DNA from: Flammeovirga pectinis
GTDB taxonomy: Bacteria > Bacteroidota > Bacteroidia > Cytophagales > Flammeovirgaceae
Direction of reading: 5' to 3'
DNA: 64,000 nucleotides
Assembly (NCBI RefSeq): GCF_003970675.1
Contig: NZ_CP034563.1
Coordinates: 618,501 to 682,500 of the forward strand
Positions within the stretch are counted from its first letter, which is position 1. Each line of letters starts with the position of its first letter. The notes beneath the pieces were generated by a model. That model searched no databases and was not told where the DNA came from. It saw only the letters and a list, made by a program, of their open reading frames with translations. The position numbers and the translations under genes are program-made. Positions 10,101-18,600 of the stretch are shown here, piece by piece.

Positions 10101-10736
10101 ATGTTCCCCGTAAGAATATACAGGATGATGTCCTGCAATAATCAATTTTTTATCTTTATTTCTAGCTATAATATCTTGTAAACCAACAAGCAATTCATCG
10201 GTAGAATTATAGCTACAGCCGTTGTATTCTGCTATTTCTTGATAATCAAAAAGTAGCCATTGTGTATCAAGAATTAAGAGTGTAATATCTTCAGAAAGTG
10301 CCACTTCAACAGGGTCAGGACATCCATTTGCTGGAGCAAAAGTAGAATCTCCTAGAATAGCATTAACGTAGATTTCTTCATTTTTTAAACGTTCTAAACC
10401 ATTCTTTTTTCCTCTATTGTAATCATGATTACCAGGAATCATGAATGTTTTTCCTCTAAAATTCTTTAACGGTAAAAGTTGAGCTTTTAGAATTTCTTCT
10501 CCTTCAATTCTTCCTTTTTCTCCAACATTCATCAATCCATGCGGATATATATTATCACCTAAAAATACAACTGTACTTTGGGTATCATTAAGATCAATTT
10601 GTTTGAAAAAATGTTGAAGTGTAGGATCTTCTGTTGTTGCTAAACCGGCATCACCAATTAAATAAATTGTTTGATTTTGTGCTAGTAGTATTGTACTCGG
10701 AAATACAGAAAATAGAAGTGTAAATATATATTTCAT
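7119..10736 (-). CDS. Outer-membrane metallophosphoesterase with kinase-like middle region and BamA/TamA-type barrel
   Basis: 1205 residues with a signal peptide (about 1-19). Residues 24-330 are a calcineurin-like metallophosphoesterase: GDAG (Asp29), FLGDN (Asp61-Asn62), PGNHD (101-105), GHHP (202-205) and GHEH (283-286). Residues about 405-620 contain a glycine-rich strand (KGGGMATLSFRLEDKDG, then LRSIDK) and later GDWDRHDDQWRW (574-585) with RDRDQ (601-605). That layout resembles the nucleotide loop, catalytic loop and metal-binding Asp of atypical kinases (CotH/Fam20/HipA-like); this is inference. The C-terminal 380 or so residues are a surface-antigen/Omp85-type barrel with SLRGFRRDRYYGRSSL and a C-terminal Phe. 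It sits 5 bases before the HD/DUF5706 gene and 6 bases after the propeller lipoprotein gene. Confidence 0.88.
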   Translation of the reverse strand: MKYIFTLLFSVFPSTILLAQNQTIYLIGDAGLATTEDPTLQHFFKQIDLNDTQSTVVFLGDNIYPHGLMNVGEKGRIEGEEILKAQLLPLKNFRGKTFMIPGNHDYNRGKKNGLERLKNEEIYVNAILGDSTFAPANGCPDPVEVALSEDITLLILDTQWLLFDYQEIAEYNGCSYNSTDELLVGLQDIIARNKDKKLIIAGHHPVYSYGEHGGHFTAKDHLFPLTSFSSWAYVPLPVIGSIYPLARKAGVNRQDLGNKQYQKMSIAFDNIFKQHKNLIYASGHEHALEYIKKDNVHYVVSGAGSKSTPVKKGKYAEFIGETKGFSKIEITTSGETTISFFDSEKKVFSTSYQNKIIDKTAPTILIDFPDSVSVPASLQYSSSTKHEKWMGANYRKEWETPVKMPVFNLSKVKGGLKIVQKGGGMATLSFRLEDKDGNQYTLRSIDKNPVKAIPEELKETIAKAVVQDQISAAHPYAPLSVSTMADAIHIYHANPKVVYVENDPQFGIYQELAANKVFMFEERPSKNTGDIESFGNAKKIYSTIKTVKKLKDDNDDSIDYKFTLRSRLFDMLIGDWDRHDDQWRWAAFKGKNGRIFRPIPRDRDQVFFVNEGRIPNIASHRWIMPKFEGFDDQLNWAPGFNFNARYFDRYFLAQADKKDWDDAVKYIQEHLTDSVFKAALTHIPTEVSGFSNDEIFKILKARRKQLPKIADEYYEHLSKRVSVLGSDKNEQFKIERLANGQTKVTVRKISKKGNIKHKIYKRTFDPKVTKEIRVYGFKGTDQFIFEGTAKSKIKLRVIGGNGVDTIDDETSRKASKNILLYDTKDSTIITHKGGSITKRLSNKPNVNDYDRADFKFNALLPILYGGYLPDDGLLIGGGFIFTSHRFRKTPFASKHQLYGALSTNVAAFKLKYKGQFTDVFGNTDVTINAVLRSPTNSNYFGLGNESTYDKSKGHDYYRFLYTKHIIQPSFLFDFTKTVNLSVGASYIYTDIIDGRYLDDRYFEESGDAALLDDPYSAFNYIGTQFSFKIDKRNNTALPKNGGYFNLNGNASKNINNDSLNYLNIGGTFEYYYTIKLPTVLTFAYKLDASTNFGDYHYLMSSKIGGNKSLRGFRRDRYYGRSSLVNSLDARLDIFKFKNSILPMTFGVLGFYDIGRVWLDEEKSTAWHEGYGGGIYVAPIDKIAFSAILGASEEELDVYLNIGFSF

Positions 10737-10742
10737 TTTTGA

Positions 10743-11531
10743 TTAGAATTCTAATATACGTGCAGATATCTGATCACCTTTTTCTGTAGAAATAAATAAT
10801 CTGCCACTTGGAGAAATACAGATACCTTCGGGTTGAGGGAAAACACTTCTTGGTAAGTTATGAGTAGCAATAATTTCTTTTGAAGCAGCATTTAAGATAA
10901 ATAATTGCCCAGAGCGATGAGATAACACATAAACTAGTTGTTTTGTATCATCAAAATAGACAGCAGATGGACTTAATTTATTTCCCTTTGGAAGTGTAAA
11001 TGCTAAAGATATATCATTGTAATCTTCCATATTTACTTTATAGATAGCTTTATAGTCAGCTTTTTTACCATTAATACCCCCTTTACCTTTTAATGCTACT
11101 AGAAGGTGTGATTTATCATAAAAACAAAGTCCTTCAATATCATTATCTACTGTAAACGGCAATTGAACTTTTGTAACTTCTTCTTTCTTTTCGTTTACAA
11201 TGTGTAGCTTTCCTTTACTGCTTATAACATAAAAGAAGGGTGCTTTGTAAGTGATTCCTTCGTAGTCACCATCTTTTCCAAAATTTATCTTTTTAGTTAC
11301 TTCTTTTTGTTCAAGATTATAAAGATAGATATTCCCTTTTTCGTCATTTACACAAGCTAAGGTGTTTTCTGAATGCCATGTTAAACCAGAAACTTCTTCT
11401 AACTTAGAAGGCATCACCCATTTGGCTTTTGGTGACGAAAATGAGCCATGATTTTCTGTACTTTGAGCACAAGAAAAGAGCATATTGCTAAATAAAAGGT
11501 ATAAAATTATAAGGTGTTTTATAAAAGTCAT
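10743..11531 (-). CDS. SdiA-regulated-type beta-propeller lipoprotein
   Basis: About 262 residues from the chosen ATG at 11531. The open frame extends nine codons further, to 11558, but the ATG at 11531 places the signal sequence MTFIKHLIILYLLFSNMLF directly before the lipobox Cys (MLFSC). The mature part matches the SdiA-regulated family: KLEEVSGLTW, YEGITY, DNDIEGLCFY, SALKGKG-like and PEGICISPSGRLFISTEKGD, a repeated propeller pattern. These proteins are often secreted or membrane-attached, with unknown ligand. It is the first gene of the operon containing the metallophosphoesterase, HD/DUF5706 and cyclase genes, with 6 bases to the next gene. This suggests an envelope-side role in the same process. 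Confidence 0.8.
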   Translation of the reverse strand: MTFIKHLIILYLLFSNMLFSCAQSTENHGSFSSPKAKWVMPSKLEEVSGLTWHSENTLACVNDEKGNIYLYNLEQKEVTKKINFGKDGDYEGITYKAPFFYVISSKGKLHIVNEKKEEVTKVQLPFTVDNDIEGLCFYDKSHLLVALKGKGGINGKKADYKAIYKVNMEDYNDISLAFTLPKGNKLSPSAVYFDDTKQLVYVLSHRSGQLFILNAASKEIIATHNLPRSVFPQPEGICISPSGRLFISTEKGDQISARILEF

Positions 11532-11639
11532 TGAAGAAGATGTTGGTTGATATATCAAAATAACTAAAAATACTTTTAAACAGTGTAAAGTTTCATTAAA
11601 GATTTTCTACCTCGAAGTTTAATTTCGGCTAAAGGTGAT

Positions 11640-11852
11640 AATTTCAATTGTATTTTTTTTGATAAACTACTAGAAATTAATATAAAAAACACCTATGTTT
11701 TTACATTCTCATTGAATTCTAGCTGTTGCATTTACTACATCACCGTGATAGGCTATCTCTTTTTTTAATTATACCAATTTGCATTGACGACACAATACCT
11801 GTATCAAAATACAACAATTTGGCACACCTTCTAGTTCTTTGAATATATTTTT
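11640..11852 (-). pseudogene. Decayed fragment of a class III cyclase gene
   Basis: The minus strand encodes, in shifting frames, peptides that match residues about 266-325 of the intact cyclase at 4751-5923. They are FKELEGVP (cf. MKEFGVVP), GIVSSMQIGIIKK (cf. GVVATSQIGVIKR), EIAYHGDVVNATARIQ (cf. EVAYHGDTVNATSRLQ), then after an in-frame stop ECKNIGV (cf. EKCKELGV). At least two frameshifts and several stops are present and both ends of the gene are missing. It lies just upstream of the four-gene operon that ends with the intact cyclase, in the same orientation. It is a relic of a second cyclase copy, probably from duplication or replacement. Confidence 0.85.
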
Positions 11853-11895
11853 AATAATTTAGATAATAGCATTCTATTTTTTATATAAAATTACT

Positions 11896-12768
11896 ATGGT
11901 TAGAATACTCTTCATTCTCTTTATTTTTTCTAGTTCGATATCTTATTCACAGGACTCTTTAAAGTGGTACAAATCAAAATCTAAAGTATATTATGCACCA
12001 CCTGTAACAACAGCAAGTATTGCTGCAGCTGGTTTATTAGCAAATTACCTCGGTATTAAGAGGCTCAACAATAGAGCATCTTTAAACCCAGATGAGCTAT
12101 TAAAATTAAATATTAATGATGTCAACTCATTTGATAGAAATGTGTTTAATTATTCTGTAAATGATAGAGAAGATTCTCATAATTTTACAGATTGGGGGCT
12201 TTATATTTCTGTTGCTATACCATTTGCACTATTTATAGATCCTGCAATTAGAGAAGATTGGTTAGAGGTTTCTTTAATGTATTTAGAAACTCAAATGATA
12301 GCAGTAAATATTTATAATTATCTAGGACCTGGTATTTTTAGAAGATACCGACCAATAACATATATGCACGGAGAAGGAAACCCTCCTGTAGAAATGGATG
12401 AACTTACAGATAATAATAACGAAAGATCATTCTTTAGTGGGCATACCTCTAATACTGCTTGTGGAACTTTCTTTGCTGCAAAAGTATTAACAGATTACCA
12501 TCCAGAGTGGTCTACAGGGGCAAAAGTTGGAGTATATGTTGCCGCTTTTATACCGCCAGCATTAGTTGGTTATTATAGAACAAGAGCCTATAAACATTTC
12601 TATACAGATGTAATTACAGGATGTGCTGTTGGAGCATTAACAGGTGTTTTTGTTCCTCAGTTACACAAACATTTACGCTCTAAGAAAAATAAATATGGTG
12701 GAGCAACATCGTTTATGCCAATTATGCAACCTACTATGATGGGGCTGTATGTAAAGAAAACATTGTAA
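11896..12768 (+). CDS. PAP2-superfamily phosphatase
   Basis: 290 residues with an N-terminal signal sequence (MVRILFILFIFSSSISYSQ). The PAP2 motifs are visible: RRYRP (motif 1, although the usual leading Lys is a Pro), RSFFSGHTS (motif 2, SGH) and RTRAYKHFYTD (motif 3, R-x5-H-x3-D). Several hydrophobic helices surround them. The likely reaction is hydrolysis of a lipid phosphate or pyrophosphate at the periplasmic face of a membrane; the substrate cannot be told from sequence. It is transcribed divergently from the cyclase operon and lies 39 bases before the AraC-type regulator, with which it may share a transcript. Confidence 0.85.
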   Translation: MVRILFILFIFSSSISYSQDSLKWYKSKSKVYYAPPVTTASIAAAGLLANYLGIKRLNNRASLNPDELLKLNINDVNSFDRNVFNYSVNDREDSHNFTDWGLYISVAIPFALFIDPAIREDWLEVSLMYLETQMIAVNIYNYLGPGIFRRYRPITYMHGEGNPPVEMDELTDNNNERSFFSGHTSNTACGTFFAAKVLTDYHPEWSTGAKVGVYVAAFIPPALVGYYRTRAYKHFYTDVITGCAVGALTGVFVPQLHKHLRSKKNKYGGATSFMPIMQPTMMGLYVKKTL

Positions 12769-12807
12769 TTAATTTTTCAATAAATATAGACTTATTTCCA
12801 TTTTGGT

Positions 12808-13776
12808 ATGAATAAAGACGTGGACATATTAAAGGAGTGGAACAATCTATTTAAGGGAGATCTTAAAGAAAATGTACTCACTTTTGATAATGAAATAGGG
12901 ATAGGAAAAATTGAAGGTTTCTGTCATGATGAAAGAGTAGAGATATTAAGATTTAATTTAGAGATGCATCAAGAATTTCCAATTAAAGGAGATTTTTTTG
13001 AGAAGACAGATACTTATATTCCTATTTTTTTTAAAGAACCTGATTTTAATACACAAATTGATTTAGCACATAGAATTGAAAATTCTGAAGAAGTAAAACA
13101 ATTAGTTGAAAATGGTGCTTTTTCAACTAATTCTAAAGACAGTTTAAATTTTGATTTTTATATCAATAAACCTGTAAAGTTTATATCAGTACGCTTACGA
13201 AATGATTATTATCAGGAGTTAATAAATGAGTCTGAAACATTAAAAAAATTATTTTCGCCGAATGCTCCTTTTTATGTTTTTGAAGAATTTAATGCCTTAT
13301 TAGGGAGTGCATTTTTAAGAGCTTTTGCTATAAAACAATCTTCTTCTTATAAAGTAGTTTTAATGCATTCAGTAGGTATTCATTTAGCTGCTGAGTTTTT
13401 TGATAAATTATCGCAGAGAGAATTCTTAGCAGAAGAGAATAAATACCCTTTAAGTACAAAATCAGTTTTTCAGGCACGAGCAATTTTAACAACCAGATGG
13501 GATAAAGAATTAACTATAGATGTTCTTGCAAGAGAATGTGGATTAAGTGCGAGTAGACTAAGAACATTATATAAACAAGTTTTTGGCATAACAATACATC
13601 AATTCCATAATGATGTAAAACTAGATGTTGGAAGAACTATGTTATTAGAAGGTGATAAAACTATTTCTATGATTGGTGTTGAATTAGGGTTTTCTAGTGC
13701 CAGTCATTTTACAACTGCGTTTAAAAAGAAGTACGATATAACACCAAAAGAATATCAAAATAAAAACAAAAAGTAG
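12808..13776 (+). CDS. AraC-family transcriptional regulator
   Basis: 322 residues. The C-terminal third (about 220-318) is an AraC-type double helix-turn-helix: IDVLARECGLSASRLRTLYKQ is the first HTH, and ISMIGVELGFSSASHFTTAFKK with ITPKEYQ is the second. The first 200 residues are a ligand-binding or dimerisation domain that I cannot assign; it has no clear cupin signature. The gene is 39 bases after the PAP2 phosphatase. The RND efflux operon begins about 750 bases downstream on the same strand. Drug- or redox-responsive AraC proteins often sit near pumps, so that operon is a possible target. Confidence 0.9.
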   Translation: MNKDVDILKEWNNLFKGDLKENVLTFDNEIGIGKIEGFCHDERVEILRFNLEMHQEFPIKGDFFEKTDTYIPIFFKEPDFNTQIDLAHRIENSEEVKQLVENGAFSTNSKDSLNFDFYINKPVKFISVRLRNDYYQELINESETLKKLFSPNAPFYVFEEFNALLGSAFLRAFAIKQSSSYKVVLMHSVGIHLAAEFFDKLSQREFLAEENKYPLSTKSVFQARAILTTRWDKELTIDVLARECGLSASRLRTLYKQVFGITIHQFHNDVKLDVGRTMLLEGDKTISMIGVELGFSSASHFTTAFKKKYDITPKEYQNKNKK

Positions 13777-14084
13777 GTAGTAATTCTTTCTAAAATTGAC
13801 GGATTTAGGATTGTATTTAAATAGGAGAAGCATCAATTTTAACGTTGTATGAGTACTTTTTTTTATTTTATGAAACCTTATTGTATATTGTACGTTATAA
13901 ATTTCTTTACTTTATCGGAGTCATTGTTAGTACTAACTAAAAAAAAACCAGTTTATTAGAAGTGTGTATTAAGAGGATAAGAGTTGGCCGATAGAGTATA
14001 AAAATGTAATATTTTACTTATAAGATTTCTAATTTGATCTATACTTTGTTTAGATGAAATGAGGATTATTTAACTTCGACAATT
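13777..14084. other. Intergenic region with no recognisable feature
   Basis: This AT-rich stretch lies between the AraC-type gene and the 59-residue small gene. I see no terminator with a convincing stem, no RNA gene and no open frame longer than the neighbours' shadows. It must hold the promoter of the small gene: TATACTTTG at 14040-14048 resembles the Bacteroidota -7 element TAnnTTTG, but no matching -33 TTG is at the usual distance. Confidence 0.5.
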
Positions 14085-14264
14085 ATGAAAAATTCAGGAA
14101 GAAATGCTTCAAGATTTGATGCTAGATTAACTAGGAATAAGGAAACCAACAATTTGGTGAACTTAATGAATAACTTTTATGTACCGGCAACTACTACAGA
14201 GAAAGAGTTTGTACATTATAAATATTTATTAGATCAAGTAGCAAATAAAGCGGAAGACCGCTAA
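14085..14264 (+). CDS. 59-residue small protein of unknown function
   Basis: ATG at 14085, TAA at 14262-14264. The product begins MKNSGRNASRFDARLTRN, continues through NLVNLMNNFYVPATTTEKEF and ends DQVANKAEDR. It is soluble, basic at the N-terminus and probably mostly helical, with no signal peptide, Cys or known motif. Support for a real gene is a perfect hairpin terminator beginning 13 bases after the stop, a TAnnTTTG-like element about 40 bases upstream and coding-like codon use. It stands alone between the AraC regulator and the efflux operon. I do not recognise the family. Confidence 0.65.
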   Translation: MKNSGRNASRFDARLTRNKETNNLVNLMNNFYVPATTTEKEFVHYKYLLDQVANKAEDR

Positions 14265-14276
14265 AAATATACGATT

Positions 14277-14302
14277 AACCTCTCTTTTTGAGAGGTTTTT
14301 TT
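14277..14302 (+). terminator. Rho-independent terminator after the 59-residue gene
   Basis: ACCTCTC and GAGAGGT form a 7-bp stem around a TTTTT-type loop, followed by seven T residues. It is placed 13 bases after the small gene's stop codon. Confidence 0.9.
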
Positions 14303-14410
14303 ATGTTTAATTAATAATATATTTTGTATTTCTTTAAATATTTTCTCTTTTTTAAGCTTATTGTCACACTTTTACATCTTTTTGGTTAGTAAATCTTCAC
14401 CTATTTTACC

Positions 14411-14429
14411 AAACATTAAGATAATGTTT
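14411..14429. promoter_or_regulatory. Perfect inverted repeat, candidate operator of the RND operon
   Basis: AAACATTA and TAATGTTT are perfect 8-bp arms around an AGA centre, about 100 bases upstream of the efflux adaptor start. A second, wider dyad brackets it: GTTAGTAAA near 14385 and TTTACTAAC at 14427-14435. A TATTTTTG (TAnnTTTG) at 14459-14466 lies just downstream and may be the -7 element. The layout suits a repressor or activator site for the pump genes; the protein that binds it is unknown. Confidence 0.5.
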
Positions 14430-14531
14430 ACTAACTAAACAATATTAGTTGAAACAAATATTTTTGTAGCCAATTAAATCAAGCATCTTGCCTTATATTT
14501 AATTAGACCTAAAGTATTTTTGAGATTAACA

Positions 14532-15638
14532 ATGACGAACACTATTAAATTATTATTATTAACTCTACTCATAACTTCTTGTAACAATAACCTTAAGAAA
14601 GTAAAAGAAAAACCTTTACAATCTTATAAAGTAGTTGCCTCAGAAATAAGAGATATAGATTATGTAAAATCGTACCCCGTAAGTGTGAGAGGGGAAGTAA
14701 GTAGTGAAGTACGTGCAAAAATTAGTGGTTATATAGATGCCGTATATGTTGATGAAGGGGAAAGAGTAAAAAAAGGACAACGCCTTTTCCATATCGAAAC
14801 AGCTTCACTTTCAGAACAAGCACAAACAGCAAAGGCACAAGTAGAAGTAGCAGAAGTAGAAGCAGATCGTCTACGTCCGTTAGTGGAAAAACAAGTAATT
14901 AGTGAGATTCAGTTGAAAACGGCTGAAGCTAGACTTGCTGAAAAAAGAAGTAACTTAAATACTATTTACGCTAACATTAGTTACGCAACAATTTCTAGCC
15001 CTGTAAATGGTGTTGTAGGTTCTATTAATTTTAGACAAGGAACATTAGTAGGTCCTAATACAGAAACGCTAACAGAAGTTTCCGATATCCGTAATGTATT
15101 TGCTTTCTTCTCTATGAATGAGAAAGATTTCTTAGCTTTTACAAAAGATGTTGAAGGGAAAACAATGAAGCAAAAAATTGCTAACCTTCCTCCTGTAGAA
15201 CTTCGTTTAGCAGATGGTTCAATGTACAAGCATAAAGGAAATATTGTAACAATTTCTGGTAGTATTGATCAAGAAACGGGTGCAGTATCTTTTAGAGCAA
15301 AATTCCCAAATCCAGAAGAAACTTTAAGAGACGGTAGTAGTGGTAGAATTCTTGTAAGAAATCAGGTGAAAAATGCTTTAGTAATTCCTTACCAAAGTAC
15401 CTTCGAGCAGCAAGGAGATTTTATAGTATATAGAGTGTCTGCATCTGATTCTTTATATACAAAAAAAGTAAAGAGCAGTATTAAAACAAAACAATTACTT
15501 GTAATTGAAGAAGGCTTAGAAGAAGGTGACATTATCCTTGCAGAAGGAGTTAACGTTGTTCGTTCTGGAAATAAAATTATTCCTCAAAAGACAACTATGG
15601 ATGCCATTCTTAATTCATACCAAGTTCAATTTAAATAA
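14532..15638 (+). CDS. RND efflux periplasmic adaptor (membrane fusion protein, HlyD family)
   Basis: About 368 residues. I start at the ATG at 14532, which gives a lipoprotein signal (MTNTIKLLLLTLLITSC); an upstream TTG at 14520 only adds four residues. The barrel-sandwich half motif SGYIDAVYVDEGERVKKGQ and the closing half SPVNGVVGSINFRQGTLVG flank a helical hairpin (about 95-150). A beta-barrel and a membrane-proximal domain follow (VEEGLEEGDIILAEGVNVVRSGNKI). The adaptor links the inner-membrane pump encoded 13 bases downstream to the outer-membrane factor. Operon order adaptor-pump-channel is the classic AcrA-AcrB-TolC order. Confidence 0.95.
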   Translation: MTNTIKLLLLTLLITSCNNNLKKVKEKPLQSYKVVASEIRDIDYVKSYPVSVRGEVSSEVRAKISGYIDAVYVDEGERVKKGQRLFHIETASLSEQAQTAKAQVEVAEVEADRLRPLVEKQVISEIQLKTAEARLAEKRSNLNTIYANISYATISSPVNGVVGSINFRQGTLVGPNTETLTEVSDIRNVFAFFSMNEKDFLAFTKDVEGKTMKQKIANLPPVELRLADGSMYKHKGNIVTISGSIDQETGAVSFRAKFPNPEETLRDGSSGRILVRNQVKNALVIPYQSTFEQQGDFIVYRVSASDSLYTKKVKSSIKTKQLLVIEEGLEEGDIILAEGVNVVRSGNKIIPQKTTMDAILNSYQVQFK

Positions 15639-15651
15639 ATAACCCTCCAAT

Positions 15652-18600
15652 ATGTTACAGAAATTTATTGATAGACCTATTCTATCGACGGTTATCTCTG
15701 TGGTAATCACTTTGTTGGGTATCTTAGGGTACGTTGAACTACCTGTATCTCAATATCCTAATATTGCACCTCCAACAGTATCTGTAGATGCTAGTTACCC
15801 TGGTGCAAGTGCAGAAACAATTCTTGAAAGTGTAATTGTTCCTATCGAAGACCAAATTAATGGTGTGGAAGGAATGACTTACATGACCTCTAGTGCAAGT
15901 AATGATGGAGGTGCAAGTATTACAGTATTTTTTGAGCAAGGAGTAGATCCTAACGTTGCTGCTGTAAATGTTCAAAACCGTGTAGCAAGAGCAAATTCTA
16001 AATTACCAGCAGAGGTAATTAGAAATGGTGTCATTACAGAAAAGAAAGAAAATTCTGCTTTAATGTATGCCGCTGTATATTCTGAGAATAAAGATTACGA
16101 CGAGACGTTTGTCTTTAATTATTTCAATATCCATGTAAAACCAGAGCTACAACGTATTAAAGGTGTAGCATCTGTAAGTGCTTTTGGAGCGAAAGATTAT
16201 GCCATGAGAGTATGGTTAGATCCTGCAAAAATGGCAAGTTATTCTTTAACTACAAATGATATTAGGAATGCAATTAACGAGCAAAGTTTAGAAGCTGCAG
16301 CTGGTGCACTTGGTCAGAATTCCGGGTCTCCTTTTGAGTTTGTGATTAAGTATAAAGGTCGTTTCAAAAATAAGAATGAATACGAAGATATCATTATCCG
16401 TTCTATGGGTAATGGTCGTTATTTACGTTTAAAAGATGTTGCAACGGTAGAACTAGATGCTTTTTCTTATAACTCAAAAAGTATTACACTTGGTCATCCG
16501 AGTATTAGCTTCGGTATATATCAAACACCAGGTTCTAACGCACAGAAAGTAATTGAAAATATTCACGAGGAATTAAAAAGGTTAGAAAAGACATTCCCAG
16601 ATGATGTAAAATATGTGATTAATTTCGATACCAATCGTTTTTTATCAGCATCAATGGAAAAAGTAACACATACTTTAATAGAAGCATTTATTTTAGTGTT
16701 TTTAGTAGTATTACTTTTCTTACAAGACTTTAAGTCAACATTAATTCCTGCAATTGCAGTACCCGTAGCAATTATTGGTACATTCTTCTTCCTAAATTTA
16801 TTTGGGTACTCTCTTAATTTACTGACGTTGTTTGCATTAGTATTGGCCATTGGTATTGTTGTAGATGATGCCATTGTTGTTGTAGAAGCAGTGCATGCAA
16901 AATTAGATATGGGAGAGACTGATGTACATAAAGCGACATCAAAAGCAATGGACGAGATTGGTGGTGCAATTATTTCTATTACGTTGGTAATGGCAGCTGT
17001 TTTTATTCCAATTACTTTTATTAAAGGACCTTCTGGTGTATTCTATGAGCAGTTTGGAGTAACGCTAATTATTGCAATTTTAATATCAGCAGTAAATGCA
17101 TTAACATTAAGTCCAGCACTTTGTGTAATGTTCTTAAAAGGACATCATGGAGATAAAAAGAAGAAATTCATAGATAAGTTTTATGATGCTTTCAATTTAG
17201 CATTTGACATTGCCGTTCGTAAATACGGTAGAGTTTTAAATGTTATGTTAAAGCACAAATGGATTACTGTTTTAGCACTTGCTGGTTCTATTGCGGGTAT
17301 TGTTTATTTTGATGCCAATACTCCATCAGGTTTTGTTCCATCAGAAGATAGAGGGGTAATTTTTGTAAATATGGAATTACCAATTGGCTCTTCTTTAGAC
17401 CGTACATACGCTATGACAGAAGAGATGTTAGATTCTATGAAGAATATCGAAGGTATTCACAGTGCATCTATGCGTTCAGGATCTAACTTTTTCTCTGGTG
17501 CTGGTAGCTCATATGCTCTTGGTTTTGTATTATTAAAAGGATACGAAGAAAGGACAACACCAGAAACTAGTTTAAAGGGTATAATGGCTCAATTAAAAGC
17601 AAAAACGGCAAATATAAAGACAGCTCGTTCTATTTTCTTTGTGCCGCCAAGTATCCCAGGTTTTGGTAGTTCAGATGGATTTGAATTTCAAATTTTAGAT
17701 AAATCATCAGGTACTTTAAAAGGGTTAGATGAGGTGTCTAAAGAGTTTACAAATAAAATAAGTAATAGCTCTGTTATTGGTTTTGCATCTAACTCATTCA
17801 ATGTCAATTTCCCTCAGTTAGAAATGGAAATTGATGTGGCAAAAGCAAAAGAATCTAAAGTAGTTATTAAAGATATATTTAGTACGCTCCAAGGTTTTAT
17901 TGGTGGTTATTATGTGGCGGATTTTACTCGTTTTGGTAAACAATTGAGAGTAAATATGCAGGTAAAGCCAGAAGATAGAAAAGACGCATCTAGTTTAGAT
18001 AAGATGTTTGTGAAAAATAGTGAGGGAAAGATGGTACAGATTTCAGAGTTTGTTCATCTTAAACGTACTTATGGACCACAATCAATAAAGCGTTTTAACT
18101 TATATAATTCAGTTTCTGTAACTGGAGGAGTAATGCCCGGACATTCATCTGGTGAAGCAATTGCTGAAATCAATCGTTTAGCAGAAGAGTCATTACCGCA
18201 GAATTATCAGATTGCCTACTCTGGTTTAACAAGAGAGGAAATTAATTCTTCAGGGCAATCAGTGTATATTTTCATGTTGAGTATTCTATTTACTTACTTG
18301 TTCTTAGCAGCACAATACGAAAGTTATATTGTTCCTTTTTCAGTATTATTATCTATTCCATTCGGTATTTTTGGAGCATACGCTTTTACTAACTGGGCAG
18401 GATTAGAGAATAATATTTACTTCCAAGTTGCCATGATAATGCTTGTTGGTTTACTTGCAAAAAATGCCATTTTAATAGTGGAGTTTGCCATTCAAAGAAG
18501 GCAAGAAGGACTATCCTTAGTTAATGCAGCTCTAGAAGGTTCTAAAGAACGTATTCGTCCTATTTTAATGACCTCTTTTGCATTTATTCTTGGTTTAATG

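Noticed and set aside
14520..14531. TTG start for the RND adaptor
   Set aside because: The ATG at 14532 gives the lipoprotein signal directly; the four extra residues add nothing.
15739..15975. Minus-strand frame inside the RND pump gene
   Set aside because: It is a shadow of a strongly conserved plus-strand gene, Cys/Thr/Tyr-rich without any domain.
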